A DNA stretch of 64,000 nt from Arthrobacter bussei (GCF_009377195.2 NZ_VJXX01000001.1:930001-994000); one strand, 5' to 3'. Shown: positions 44,369 through 53,453, counted from the stretch's first letter. Notes: generated from the sequence alone by a model not told the origin. Numbers and translations are program-made.

Positions 44369-44653
44369 ATGGACAGCACGCAGGAGTACTCACCGGACCA
44401 GGAGCATGTGGACGGCAACGCCCTCGCCGGCGCCCTGGACCAGTTCGTCGCGGACCTCACGAGCGCCGACTGCATGTGCGCCGGATGCGGGACCTCGGGC
44501 CCCCTGGCCGCGGCGCTGCTCTACCGGCAGGCGCCCGGGATGGTGCTGCGCTGTCCCAGCTGCACCGCGGTCCTGCTGTGCCTCACGGATCAGGGTGACC
44601 GGCAGATCCTCACGGTCGACGGCGTACGGCGCCTCGTCATCAGCACACCCTGA
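44369..44653 (+). CDS. DUF6510 zinc-ribbon protein
   Basis: 94 residues with CMCAGCG and LRCPSCT, two Cys pairs forming a probable zinc ribbon; the N-terminal DGNALAGAL and the layout match DUF6510, which is usually found beside this molybdo-enzyme/reductase pair in Actinobacteria. It lies 69 bp downstream on the same strand. Possible roles are assembly factor or redox adaptor; none is demonstrated by the sequence. Confidence 0.85.
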   Translation: MDSTQEYSPDQEHVDGNALAGALDQFVADLTSADCMCAGCGTSGPLAAALLYRQAPGMVLRCPSCTAVLLCLTDQGDRQILTVDGVRRLVISTP

Positions 44654-44663
44654 TCGTCCACGC

Positions 44664-44966
44664 CTACTCGCCGCCGCCGTCGCCCGCGTCGGCGCCCGCC
44701 CCGAACGAATCCGAGGCCCCGAAGGACGCGGGCAGGCCACCCTGCGGATCACCGTGACTGGATGTGACATAAGCGTGCAGGGAGTCGCCCGCCCGGAGCA
44801 CCGAGGCATCCGTGTAGTCGGGTGGCCCCTCCTCGAGGGCCAGGGCGGGAAGCGGGGCGCAGGCGATGGTCGTGCCGGCCGCAGCGGGCCACGGCACACG
44901 GGTGGCGAGATCCTCGGCCTCGACGGCCGGTGCCGCAGGAAGATCGGGCTGCAGGTCCTGGTCCAC
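44664..44966 (-). CDS. hypothetical small protein
   Basis: 100 residues, not recognised. GTG 44966 is preceded by GAGGAGG at good spacing, which supports a real gene. The product is acidic and Pro/Ala/Gly-rich (WPAAAGTTIACAPLPALALEEGPPDYTDASVLRAGDSLHAYVTSS) with a low-complexity tail GADAGDGGGE. No signal peptide or helix is evident. It faces the DUF6510 gene. Confidence 0.6.
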   Translation of the reverse strand: MDQDLQPDLPAAPAVEAEDLATRVPWPAAAGTTIACAPLPALALEEGPPDYTDASVLRAGDSLHAYVTSSHGDPQGGLPASFGASDSFGAGADAGDGGGE

Positions 44967-45149
44967 GCTTACCTCCTCGTCAGGCACCACTCTCAGGGTG
45001 CACTGTCTCGATGGTCCCGCGTCCAGCGGAGGAGTCAAGGGGTCCCGGACCCTCGACGAAGGAGGGTACGCCCGCCGTGCCGGGCGGGATCCGGAGGAAG
45101 CGGCATGCCGGCGGGCGTGGACATGGCTGCAGACCAGGGATACCCGGGT

Positions 45150-45533
45150 CTACCCGGCCAGAAGGAACCCCGCCCACAGCCCGAGGCCGGCTGCGGCCAG
45201 CGCCGTCACCGCTGTGCCGAGTCCGGAGAGGAGGGCAGCGCGGGTCCGACCGGCCTGTACCAACCGCACGGTCTCGTCGCTCGCCGTGCTGAAGGTGGTG
45301 TATCCGCCGAGGAATCCGGTCCCGGCGATGAGCGTCCACTCCGGCGGCAGGGCCGCCGCCAGGACGATCCCGGTGAGCAGGCCCAGGAGCAGGGAGCCGG
45401 AGATGTTGACGGTCATGGTGCCGACCGGGGCCGCCCCGTGCATCCGCGAGCGGATCATCCCGTCGAGCACGAAGCGGGCCACGGATCCCAGTCCGCCCGC
45501 GAGACCGACGGCCAGCACGACGGCGACGCTCAT
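45150..45533 (-). CDS. crcB: CrcB/Fluc fluoride channel subunit 1
   Basis: 127 residues, four helices. Family signatures: GGLGSVARFVLDG, GTMTVNISGSLLLGLL (central Asn) and GTGFLGGYTTFSTASDETV, the sodium- and fluoride-pore phenylalanine region. Start overlaps the stop of the other crcB by four bases (ATGA). Pairs of small CrcB proteins form dual-topology or heterodimeric channels that export fluoride. Confidence 0.94.
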   Translation of the reverse strand: MSVAVVLAVGLAGGLGSVARFVLDGMIRSRMHGAAPVGTMTVNISGSLLLGLLTGIVLAAALPPEWTLIAGTGFLGGYTTFSTASDETVRLVQAGRTRAALLSGLGTAVTALAAAGLGLWAGFLLAG

Positions 45534-46015
45534 CGCTCGGACCCGCGATGGTGCTGTTCCCCGGTCGGACGCACGCTGTGCCCGACGGCGATACCGGCCG
45601 CCGTCGCCACCAGTCCCATGAGGACCGATACCGCCAGGTAGCCGAGTCCTGCGAGGAGGCGCCCGCCGGACACCAGGAGTGACGTGTCGACGGCGAGCGC
45701 GCTGTAGGTCGTGAACCCCCCCAGGAATCCGGTGCCGAGCACGAGCCTCAGCGCCCGGCGCCGTCCCACGTCGGGACCTCGGCGCGCGAGCGCCTCGAGC
45801 AGCACGCCGAGGGCGAACGCGCCGGTGACATTGATCAGGAGGATACCGAGCGGCAGGCCACCCGGAGCCGGGAGCACCTCGGCCAGGCCGAACCGGGCGA
45901 GCGTGCCGGCCGTGCCGCCCATGAGGACCAGCCCCAGGTACCGCGGCCGGAGGTGTACCGGGCGCCGCCCGGCGGGAGGCCGGGCAGCGCCCGGTGCGTC
46001 GTCGCGATCAGGCAA
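45530..46015 (-). CDS. crcB: CrcB/Fluc fluoride channel subunit 2
   Basis: About 161 residues. Core signatures: MGGTAGTLARFGLAE, LLINVTGAFALGVLLEAL and LGTGFLGGFTTYSALAVDTSLL. The first helix requires a start upstream of ATG 45922, and the only candidate nearby is TTG 46015, which overlaps the hydrolase stop by eight bases; this start is a best guess. The basic N-terminal extension is unlike that of the partner, consistent with opposite topology. Confidence 0.88.
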   Translation of the reverse strand: MPDRDDAPGAARPPAGRRPVHLRPRYLGLVLMGGTAGTLARFGLAEVLPAPGGLPLGILLINVTGAFALGVLLEALARRGPDVGRRRALRLVLGTGFLGGFTTYSALAVDTSLLVSGGRLLAGLGYLAVSVLMGLVATAAGIAVGHSVRPTGEQHHRGSER

Positions 46016-46754
46016 CGTGCCGCGCGAGGAACTCCAGCGTGCGCTGCCAGGCGTCCTCGGCCGGAGCTGCCCGGTAGGCGAAGCGGTTGGAGTCGTTGAA
46101 GAAGGCGTGGCCGGCACCCGGGTAGACGACGGCGGTGAAATCGACCCCGGCGTGCTGCATCGCCGCCTCGAGGGCCGGCAGTTCCTGGAGGAGCCCGTCG
46201 TCGTCCTGCCCGTAGAAGGCGAGGACGGGTGCCTCGATGCGCCCGAGCTCTTCCGCCGTGAACGTGGCATGGCCGTAGAACGGCACGCTTGCGAGGAGGC
46301 GCGGCTCGTGCACGGCGAGGGAGAAGCTGTACGTCCCTCCGAAGCAGAAGCCGATGATGCCCACGCGCCCGGCCACCTCGGCGTCGTCGAACAGATGGGA
46401 GAAACAGGCCCGCACGCGCTCCGTGGTGAGCGCGCCGAACTCGGGACTGCGCAGGGGCGCGAGGAGCGCACGCAGCTTCGGCTGCGCCTCGTTCCGCGCC
46501 TCGTCGTCGGGCCCGGCCAGCGCCTCCCCCAGGCCCAGGGTGTTCTGCTCGGTGATGCCCTGGTCCGCGAGGAGATCGGGCGCGACCACGACATAGCCCT
46601 CACGCGCGAAGCGGTCGGCGACATCACGCGTGTGGCCGACGAGCCCCCACACCTCGTGGACGAGCACGAGCCCGCCCCGGATGGGTCCCTCCGGCCGGAC
46701 GACGTAGGCGGAGACGGTGCCCGAGGGGGTGTCGATGTCCTGGAGGGTGCTCAT
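46008..46754 (-). CDS. dienelactone hydrolase family protein
   Basis: 248-residue alpha/beta hydrolase with Cys nucleophile C137 in GFCFGG, Asp in FYGQDDDG and His in PGAGHAFFND. The family includes carboxymethylenebutenolidase, but many members have other ester or lactone substrates. ATG 46754 chosen over an upstream in-frame ATG. The gene is coupled to two fluoride channel genes, raising the possibility that it acts on fluorinated compounds; that is inference. Confidence 0.9.
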   Translation of the reverse strand: MSTLQDIDTPSGTVSAYVVRPEGPIRGGLVLVHEVWGLVGHTRDVADRFAREGYVVVAPDLLADQGITEQNTLGLGEALAGPDDEARNEAQPKLRALLAPLRSPEFGALTTERVRACFSHLFDDAEVAGRVGIIGFCFGGTYSFSLAVHEPRLLASVPFYGHATFTAEELGRIEAPVLAFYGQDDDGLLQELPALEAAMQHAGVDFTAVVYPGAGHAFFNDSNRFAYRAAPAEDAWQRTLEFLARHVA

Positions 46755-46929
46755 CCGCCTAGGTTTGCACGCTTCACCGTGCCGCGCCAACCACCCGCCC
46801 GGTTGTCCGCGACGATGTCGCGGAAGACCTCCCGCAGTGATGCGGGCGGGGTGCGTTGTCGTCGTCGGTACGCGGATCGGGTGTCCCTTGCATCGAGACA
46901 GTGTGCCGGCGACGGCGTGGAGCGCCCCG

Positions 46930-47454
46930 TCAGGCCAGGACGGAACAGCTCACGCGGAGCTCGCGGAGGGGTGGGTCGAAGCGGTCGTCGTCCTTCTCGA
47001 CGCCGTCCGCCCGCCAGCCGTGCCGCGCGTAGAAGACCAGTGCCCGCGCGTTGCCCGCCGCCACCCACAGATAGCCGCTGCCGTACCCCATTCCCGCGAG
47101 CTCGGTGACACTGCGGGTGAAGAGCCGGGACCCGAAGCCCCTGGACCAGTACTCGGGAGCCAGGTTGATGGCCTGCAGCTCCCCCACGCCCCGGTCGACG
47201 TCGTCCCGCGGCAGACCGAAGCCGGACCAGCCCGCCACCTCGCCCCCGACCGCGAGGACGAGCTGCCGGACGTCGGGCGTCTGTGCCCCGAGCCGCTGCT
47301 CCCACCCGGTGGTCAACCGTGCATGGTCCATCCGGGCCAGGTAGTCGGCCGGCAGGATGCCCCCGTACGCCGCCCGCCACGCGTCGATCTGGGAGCGGGC
47401 GAATCCGGGTGCGTCGACCGCCGTCGCCTCCCTGATGACCCAGCTGCTCTGCAC
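46930..47454 (-). CDS. GNAT-family N-acetyltransferase
   Basis: 174 residues. The GNAT acetyl-CoA site is LAPEYWSRGFGSRLFTRSVTELAGMGYGSGYLWVAAGNARALVFYARHGWRADG, with the usual order of motifs A and B. GTG 47454 follows a strong GAGAGGGGGGAACA. Substrate unknown. Divergent from another acetyltransferase 74 bp away. Confidence 0.9.
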   Translation of the reverse strand: MQSSWVIREATAVDAPGFARSQIDAWRAAYGGILPADYLARMDHARLTTGWEQRLGAQTPDVRQLVLAVGGEVAGWSGFGLPRDDVDRGVGELQAINLAPEYWSRGFGSRLFTRSVTELAGMGYGSGYLWVAAGNARALVFYARHGWRADGVEKDDDRFDPPLRELRVSCSVLA

Positions 47455-47528
47455 TGTTCCCCCCTCTCCGGCGACCGTCCCGACTCCGGCACGGTCGGGT
47501 CCGGCCGTCGCTCGGCTACGATGGCGCG

Positions 47529-48065
47529 GTGTCCAGCACCACCCTGCCATCCGGGACGACCCTGCGTCTGCTCGAGTCCACCGACGCCGCTGAGCTCGCC
47601 GCCGCGTATCGCCGGAACCGCGAGCACCTTGCCCCGTGGGAGCCGCTGCGCGAGGAGGACTTCTTCACCGTGGAGGGTCAGGCCGGTGCGGTCGCCGCCC
47701 GACTCGCGGGCCTCGCATCAGGGACGGACGCGCCCTGGGTCCTCGAGGCCGAGGGCAGGATCGTCGGAGCGGTCACCCTCTCCGGGATCGTCCGTGGCCC
47801 CTTCCTCAGTGCCCACGTGGGCTACTGGGTGGACGCCGCGCTGCAGGGACGGGGCATCACGTCGGCCGCACTCCGGGCGGTCCTCACCGCGGCCCGCGAC
47901 GACCTGGGGCTGCACCGCGTGCAGGCCTCGGTGCTGCCGCACAATGCCGGGTCCCGGGCTCTCCTCGACCGGGCGGGCTTCACCCTGATCGGATCGGCGC
48001 CTTCCTACCTCCGGATCGCGGGCCGATGGCAGGACCACCTCCTGTACCAGCGCATCCTCGCCTGA
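47529..48065 (+). CDS. GNAT-family N-acetyltransferase, RimJ/RimL type
   Basis: 178 residues. Typical RimJ/L sequence: VGYWVDAALQGRGITSAALRAVLTAARDDLGLHRVQASVLPHNAGSRALLDRAGFTLIG, ending YLRIAGRWQDHLLYQRIL. These enzymes acetylate N-termini of ribosomal proteins or small molecules. GTG start at 47529. No partner gene. Confidence 0.92.
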   Translation: MSSTTLPSGTTLRLLESTDAAELAAAYRRNREHLAPWEPLREEDFFTVEGQAGAVAARLAGLASGTDAPWVLEAEGRIVGAVTLSGIVRGPFLSAHVGYWVDAALQGRGITSAALRAVLTAARDDLGLHRVQASVLPHNAGSRALLDRAGFTLIGSAPSYLRIAGRWQDHLLYQRILA

Positions 48066-48313
48066 CCGGGACCGGCTGCGGACCCTGGTAACCGCCCGTC
48101 AGAGCGCGCCGAGGGCCTGCGCCGTCGGCACGGCGGAGGCCGCGGCCCAGGCCTGCGCACGGCACGACGCCGGGTACGGCACCGGGCGCTCGACGTCGGA
48201 CAGACCCTCTCCGACACGCGCCACGTCAGGACACGCGGTGCCGGGAGCGCCGGCAGGCGGATCAGCGGGTACCATCGGTGCCACCACCCTCAGTCAACGA
48301 CGACGGACGCGTG

Positions 48314-48730
48314 ATGGCTTCTAGACTCCTCGTACCACTCGGCATGATCAGCACCTCCCTCGGGATCCTCGCGCTCTTCGCGGGCGTCCGGGGCTACCCG
48401 TTCCTCCTTCTCGCCGCGGGCGGGATCGTTCTGGCGCGCTCCTGTTTCTCCACCGGCACTGACCCCGCCGCGACGCGGGCCGACCCTGCGCCCGTTCCGC
48501 AGTTCGCCCTGCCGGCGGTACCCGAATGTCCGCCGGAGCGCCTGCGCGAGGCCCGGACGCTCGCCGCGCGCCTGGCCCGTGCGGCGAGCGAGGACCGGGC
48601 CCGGGCGGCGAGCGAGGACCGGGGCTCGGAGGCCGGGTACGGGGCAGATGCTCCGGGTTCGCCGACCGCAGGCAGGGCACGGGTCCTCGCGGACGCTGCG
48701 GCGCCGCCGTCCGGCCGGTGGTCGCCGTGA
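48314..48730 (+). CDS. hypothetical membrane protein
   Basis: 138 residues, not recognised. Two hydrophobic helices fill residues 1-42 (LLVPLGMISTSLGILALFAGVRGYPFLLLAAGGIVLA), followed by a Pro/Ala/Arg-rich cytoplasmic region with the repeat RAASEDRARAASEDRG. ATG 48314 or the GTG just before it can start. No clear ribosome binding site. Codon use fits the genome. The 248 bp upstream hold no other gene. Confidence 0.6.
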   Translation: MASRLLVPLGMISTSLGILALFAGVRGYPFLLLAAGGIVLARSCFSTGTDPAATRADPAPVPQFALPAVPECPPERLREARTLAARLARAASEDRARAASEDRGSEAGYGADAPGSPTAGRARVLADAAAPPSGRWSP

Positions 48731-48784
48731 CGACGCCCTCGAGCGCAGTGCCGTGAAGCGCTCTGTGTGCTGGGTCGGAGCGCC

Positions 48785-49762
48785 ATGAGGCGCGTGCTGA
48801 TCCTCGGTGGCACGGCCTGGCTCGGCAGGGAACTGGCGGCGCGGTTCCTCGACGAAGGGGACGAGGTGACCTGCCTGGCGCGCGGCACGGCGGGGCCGCC
48901 ACCGGCTGGAGCCGTTTTCGCCGCAGCCGACCGTGCCGATCCCGCCGCCTACCGGGCCGTCGCCTCCGAGGACTGGGACGAGGTCGTCGAGATCTCGTGG
49001 GACGTGCAGCACGTCTCCGGCGCCCTGGCCGCGCTGGCCGATCGCGCCGCCCACTGGACCCTGGTGTCCTCGTGCTCCGTGTACGCCTCGAACACCGAGC
49101 CCGGGGCGGATGAAGCCGCCGCCCTCGTCGACGTCGGGGCCGGTGCTGATACCACGGACTATGCCACGGCGAAGGTGATGTGCGAGCAGGAATCACGCAG
49201 GGTGCTCGCAGATCGGCTGCTCACCGTCCGCGCAGGCCTGATCGCCGGTCCCGGCGACGGCAGCGACCGCTTCGGCTACTGGGTATCGCGCTGCGCCCTG
49301 GCCGGCGACGGCGCCGTCCTGGCACCGACCCTCGCCGGCCGCTTCATCCAGGTCATCGATGTCCGGGACCTCGCGGCGTGGACCGTCGACGCCGGCCGTG
49401 CGGGGACCACGGGCTCGATCAACGCGGTGGGTGACGAGACGTCCTTCGGCGGCATGCTGGTCCAGGCCCGCTCGGTCGCGGGACATACCGGTGCCGTCGT
49501 CGAGGCGCCGTCGGACTGGCTGCTGGAACAGGCCGTGACCTACTGGGCGGGCCCGCGGTCGCTCCCACTCTGGCTACCCGAAGACTTCTCCGGGTTCAAC
49601 CGGCGCAGCAACGCCGCCTTCAAGGCTGCGGGAGGAAGCCTGCGGGACCTTCGGCGGACCCTCGAGGACACGCTCGACGACGAACGCGCGCGGGGACTGA
49701 CGCGGGACAGACGATCGGGACTGACGCGCCGGGAGGAGCTCGCTCTGCTGGCCTCGCTCTAG
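48785..49762 (+). CDS. NAD-dependent epimerase/dehydratase-like reductase
   Basis: 325 residues of the extended short-chain dehydrogenase type. The NAD motif is VLILGGTAWLGRELAARF, SCSVYAS supplies the catalytic Ser and DYATAKVMCE the Tyr-x3-Lys pair. It resembles the reductases related to chloroplast RNA-binding CSP41 and similar bacterial proteins; substrate unknown. ATG 48785 gives the standard N-terminus. It overlaps the convergent DUF2630 gene by four bases. Confidence 0.88.
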   Translation: MRRVLILGGTAWLGRELAARFLDEGDEVTCLARGTAGPPPAGAVFAAADRADPAAYRAVASEDWDEVVEISWDVQHVSGALAALADRAAHWTLVSSCSVYASNTEPGADEAAALVDVGAGADTTDYATAKVMCEQESRRVLADRLLTVRAGLIAGPGDGSDRFGYWVSRCALAGDGAVLAPTLAGRFIQVIDVRDLAAWTVDAGRAGTTGSINAVGDETSFGGMLVQARSVAGHTGAVVEAPSDWLLEQAVTYWAGPRSLPLWLPEDFSGFNRRSNAAFKAAGGSLRDLRRTLEDTLDDERARGLTRDRRSGLTRREELALLASL

Positions 49763-50019
49763 GAGCGCCCGCGCGTCCTCGGCCAATACCCCTCGACCTG
49801 GCTCACCGGGCGGACGGCGGCACCGTCCGGGTCCTGTCCGTACTGGGACCTCGCCCGGCGCTGGCGTAGCAGGTCCCAGCACTGGTCGAGGCTCTCCTCC
49901 AGGTGGCGCAGCCGCTCGGAGTTCTCCTGACCGCGCATGCTGCCTGCCTCGTTCTGCCGCAGGTCGTGCTCCTCGTCCACGAGCGAACGGATCGTGGTGA
50001 GGATGTTCTGGTCGTCCAT
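49759..50019 (-). CDS. DUF2630 family protein
   Basis: 86 residues. MDDQNILTTIRSLVDEEHDLR, HLEESLDQCWDLLRQRRARSQYGQDPDGAAVRPVSQVEGY is the complete DUF2630 pattern of Actinobacteria. Mostly helical, probably a coiled coil; function not known. Its stop overlaps that of the reductase gene by four bases. Confidence 0.92.
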   Translation of the reverse strand: MDDQNILTTIRSLVDEEHDLRQNEAGSMRGQENSERLRHLEESLDQCWDLLRQRRARSQYGQDPDGAAVRPVSQVEGYWPRTRGRS

Positions 50020-50338
50020 GCTGGGCCTCCTCGGCGTCTCCGCGCGCAGTGCTCACGCTGCGGACCGTGTACGGGCGCACGCGGTGCACGTACCGTACCC
50101 GGATCGCACGATCCGGACCAGACCGGCGTTCCTGGAGCACCACGTCGAGCCCGAGCGGGCGGAGCAGCGCCACGCCGTGCCCTGCCGGCGATGGCTTCCC
50201 CCGACGGCACGACGGCGGCGGATGCCGGCTGTGCGGTCGGGCCCTCCGGCGCTGTGAGGTTGCTGTGCATCCGCCTGTCGGACCGCAGGACAGGGAACAC
50301 CGCGCGCGGACCTCCCGTTGGACGGTGTGTCCCCTCTC
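50020..50338. other. 319-bp gap without a gene
   Basis: No reading frame with recognisable content. One perfect palindrome, CCGGATCG-CA-CGATCCGG at 50097-50114, could be an operator for either divergent gene; nothing else stands out. Confidence 0.5.
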
Positions 50339-50968
50339 GTGAAAGGTACTTCGCTGCGCATCCTCCTCATCGGTATCGACGGCTCCGGCAAGAGCACGGC
50401 AGCGCACGAGCTGGAGCGGGCCCTCGTAGGCCGGGGGCAGGCCGCCGCCGTCTTCAGGAATCCTGCAGGCCGCCGGACGATGGCCGGGTGGTGGGCCCGG
50501 CTCGGACACGCACCGGGTCCGCGTGTCCTCGACGCACTCGAGACGGTCGCCCGGGTGGTCAACGTCCTGCGCAACGAGCTGCGGATGCGGACCTACGACG
50601 GCGTCGCGGTGCTGGACCGGGGCCTGGAGTGCCAGCTGGCGCTCCGCGCCGCCCGGGGCCTGCCGCGGGGCGTGATGGTGCCCTGGCTCCTCGGCCTGCT
50701 GCCCGCCGCGGACGTCGTCGCCTTCTTCGACGTCCCGGTCGACGTGGCCGTCGACCGGGTGAGGCTCCGCGCCACCGACGAGGAGGACCCGGCGGACCTG
50801 ACGGCACTGGAGGCCGGGTACCGCGCCCTGTCCGAGTTCGCCTCGTTCACGGCCGTCGACGCGTCGAGGCCCCTGCATGACGTGCTCGAGGACCTGCTCG
50901 CACTCGTCGACGGCGAAGGCGCCGCATCCGCGAGCGACCGCCTGCTCGCGGTCTCTCGCACCCCGTAG
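50339..50968 (+). CDS. thymidylate kinase-like P-loop protein
   Basis: About 209 residues. The P-loop is IGIDGSGKST, then VLDRG in the middle, DVVAFFDVPVDVAVDRVRLR and a final D-rich helix, as in thymidylate kinase-like proteins. It is divergent from canonical Tmk, and similar genes often sit in polysaccharide loci, so a role other than dTMP phosphorylation is likely. Start uncertain: GTG 50339, GTG 50327 or TTG 50318. Upstream spacer 319 bp. Confidence 0.75.
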   Translation: MKGTSLRILLIGIDGSGKSTAAHELERALVGRGQAAAVFRNPAGRRTMAGWWARLGHAPGPRVLDALETVARVVNVLRNELRMRTYDGVAVLDRGLECQLALRAARGLPRGVMVPWLLGLLPAADVVAFFDVPVDVAVDRVRLRATDEEDPADLTALEAGYRALSEFASFTAVDASRPLHDVLEDLLALVDGEGAASASDRLLAVSRTP

Positions 50969-50986
50969 GGACCCGCCCGGCGCCGC

Positions 50987-51895
50987 CTAGAGCGCGCTGA
51001 TCGTCCAGCCCGTCCGGTGCGTCTGCCCGGGCTCGAGCACCACGAGGTCCTCGCCGGAGTTGAAGGCCTCCGGCGGGCAGGTCATGGGTTCGACGGCGAG
51101 ACCGAGGCGCGTGCTCTCGGGCTTCTTCGGGAGGTCCGCGGTGTGGATCTGGACCCAGGGGCAGCTCTCGTCCCACGTCATGGCCGTCCCCGTCCCATCG
51201 GCAGGGTCCATGAGGCGCACGGTCGCGAACCCCGCGGCATCACGCTGGATCCCGGTGAACGCGTGGTCGATCTGCACGTCCCCGAGGGCGTGCGCCGAGC
51301 GGAAGTCGAAGGGCGTCCCGTCCACGTCCTCCCTGCCGACCGGCAGCAGGCGGTCGGCAGTCACGGTCAGCACCGTCGAGGCGGGGAGTTCGAGCACCCA
51401 GTCGTCGAGCGCGGACGTGCCTGCCACCAGGTACGGGTGGGGGCAGACCCCGTAGGGGGCCCGGTTGGATCCGGTGTTCAGCGCGGTGACCTCGGTCCGG
51501 AAGCCGTCCGGGCCCACGCCGAAGCGCGCGTGCAGCGCCACGGTGAAGGGGTACGCCGCGCTCGGCTCGATGGTGCAGCCGAGCGTCACGCTGGAGGCCG
51601 TGTGCTCCACGAGCGTCCAGGGGATGTCGAAGACGAGTCCGTGGAGGGCCGTGACCCGCTCGGGTTCGTTGATCGCCAATTCGTGATCGACGCCGTCGAA
51701 CGTGTAGCGCCCGTCGGCGATCCGGTTGGGCCAGGGAGCCACGAAGGCGCCGCGGAAGTTGGGCATGTCCTCGTCGGGGCCGAAGCCGACCACGAGGGGG
51801 CGGCCCTCGTACGTCAGTTCACGGACGGCGGCACCGAGACCGAGGACGACGGCCGCATAGCCGTCGCCCTCGATCCTGTATTCGGGATGGTTCAT
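50987..51895 (-). CDS. aldose 1-epimerase family protein
   Basis: 302 residues, galactose mutarotase fold. Conserved stretches: FVAPWPNRIADGRYTFDG, LHGLVFDIPW, PYGVCPHPYLV (catalytic His) and VEPMTCPPEAFNSGEDLVVLEPG (Glu). It interconverts anomers of a sugar, here most likely arabinose, released by the upstream arabinofuranosidase. ATG 51895 overlaps that gene's stop as ATGA. Last gene of the five-gene operon. Confidence 0.92.
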   Translation of the reverse strand: MNHPEYRIEGDGYAAVVLGLGAAVRELTYEGRPLVVGFGPDEDMPNFRGAFVAPWPNRIADGRYTFDGVDHELAINEPERVTALHGLVFDIPWTLVEHTASSVTLGCTIEPSAAYPFTVALHARFGVGPDGFRTEVTALNTGSNRAPYGVCPHPYLVAGTSALDDWVLELPASTVLTVTADRLLPVGREDVDGTPFDFRSAHALGDVQIDHAFTGIQRDAAGFATVRLMDPADGTGTAMTWDESCPWVQIHTADLPKKPESTRLGLAVEPMTCPPEAFNSGEDLVVLEPGQTHRTGWTISAL

Positions 51896-53403
51896 GCGAG
51901 GGCTACGGCCGTCCATGACACGGGTGGCAGCGTGACGGTCACGGCGCCGCCGTCGAGTGTCGCCGTGGTGTTGGGCTTCATGGTCACGCGCTCGGGCTCC
52001 TCGAGAGTGTTCTTCGCATACACGTCCGTATCGTACAGCGACTCGGCGCTGACGCCGGTGAAGCCGTCGAGGGCCGCGATGTCGATCGTCACGGTGATCT
52101 CCTCGGTCTGCGAGCGGTTGACCAGGAAGACGGCGGCGGTACCGGCGGCGTCGTCGTGCGTCGCCACGGCGTCCACGAGCGGGACGACGCCGTACTCGGC
52201 GCTCTCGTACGTGCCGGCGTCGAGCTTGAGTTCGAGAACGGAGCCCTGCGCCAGGCGTGAGGTGATGGCGAACGGGAAGAAGGTCGTCTGCCGCCATGCC
52301 GGGCCGTCCGGCTCCGTCATGATCGGCGCGATCACGTTCACGAGCTGCGCCAGCGACGCCGACGTCACTCGGTCCGCGTGCTTGAGCAGCGAGATCATCA
52401 GGTTGCCGAACACGACGGCGTCCGCCACCGAGTAGCAGTCCTCGAGCAGGCGCGGGGCGACCGGCCAGTTGTCGAGGCCCTGGATCTTGTCGACGTTCTC
52501 GAAGCGGCTGATGTACCAGACATTCCACTCGTCGAAGGAGATGTTGATGGTCTTCGAGCTGCCGCGGACGGCCTTCACGTGGTCGGCGGTGGCGACGACC
52601 GATTCGATGAAGTGGTCCATGTCCACGGCGGAGGCGAGGAACGAGGCGAGGTCGCCGTTCTTCTCCTCGTAGTAGGCGTGGCAGGAGATGTAGTCGACAT
52701 CGTCGTACGTGTGCGACAGGACCACGCGCTCCCACTCGCCGAAGGTCGGCATGTGGGCGCTGGAGGAGCCGCAGGCCACGAGCTGGATCGACGGATCGAG
52801 CTGGCGCATGGCCTTGGCCGTGCGGGAGGCGAGCTTGCCGTAGTCCTCCGCGGAGCGGTGCCCGAGCTGCCACGGACCGTCCATCTCGTTGCCGAGGCAC
52901 CAGATCTTCACGTCGAACGGGTCGGGCCGCCCGTTGGCCATGCGCTGGTCGGCGAGAGCCGTGCCCTTGGGCAGGTTCGCGTATTCGAGCAGTTCGAGGG
53001 CCTCGAGCGTGCCGCGCGTCCCGAGATTCACCGCGAGCATGAGGTCGCTGTCCACCTTCCGCAGCCAGGAGGCGAACTCGTGCATCCCGACCTGGTTGGT
53101 CTCCGTGGAGTGCCATGCGAGATCGAGGCGCGTGGGGCGCTCCTCGCGCGGGCCCACGCTGTCCTCCCAGCGGAAACCGGAGACGAAGTTGCCGCCCGGG
53201 TAGCGGATGGTCGAGACACCCATCTCCCTGACCAGCTCGACGACGTCCTGGCGGAAGCCCTCGTCGTCGGCCGTGGCGTGGCCGGGTTCGTAGATGCCGT
53301 CGTACACGTGGCGGCCGAGGTGTTCGACGAAGCCGCCGAAGATGTTGCGGTTGATCGGCCCGACCGTGAAGTGGGGGTCGAGGGTGAGGCGTGCGTTCTG
53401 CAT
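51892..53403 (-). CDS. abfA: alpha-L-arabinofuranosidase, GH51
   Basis: 503 residues, GH51. Acid/base E173 lies in GNEMDGPW and nucleophile E292 in SFDEWNVW; the family opening INRNIFGGFVEHLGRHVYDGIYEPG and the C-terminal beta domain are complete. No signal peptide, so it cleaves imported arabino-oligosaccharides inside the cell. Fourth gene of the binding protein-permease-permease-abfA-epimerase operon. Length matches intracellular GH51 enzymes. Confidence 0.95.
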   Translation of the reverse strand: MQNARLTLDPHFTVGPINRNIFGGFVEHLGRHVYDGIYEPGHATADDEGFRQDVVELVREMGVSTIRYPGGNFVSGFRWEDSVGPREERPTRLDLAWHSTETNQVGMHEFASWLRKVDSDLMLAVNLGTRGTLEALELLEYANLPKGTALADQRMANGRPDPFDVKIWCLGNEMDGPWQLGHRSAEDYGKLASRTAKAMRQLDPSIQLVACGSSSAHMPTFGEWERVVLSHTYDDVDYISCHAYYEEKNGDLASFLASAVDMDHFIESVVATADHVKAVRGSSKTINISFDEWNVWYISRFENVDKIQGLDNWPVAPRLLEDCYSVADAVVFGNLMISLLKHADRVTSASLAQLVNVIAPIMTEPDGPAWRQTTFFPFAITSRLAQGSVLELKLDAGTYESAEYGVVPLVDAVATHDDAAGTAAVFLVNRSQTEEITVTIDIAALDGFTGVSAESLYDTDVYAKNTLEEPERVTMKPNTTATLDGGAVTVTLPPVSWTAVALA

Positions 53404-53453
53404 CGAACTACTTTCTGCGCGGTGTCGTGGGTCGGTGGGGGCGGGTGCCCGGG

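Noticed and set aside
48099-48287. 62-codon reverse-strand frame in the gap after the RimJ/L gene
   Set aside because: No ribosome binding site, Ala/Pro-rich composition and no familiar motif.
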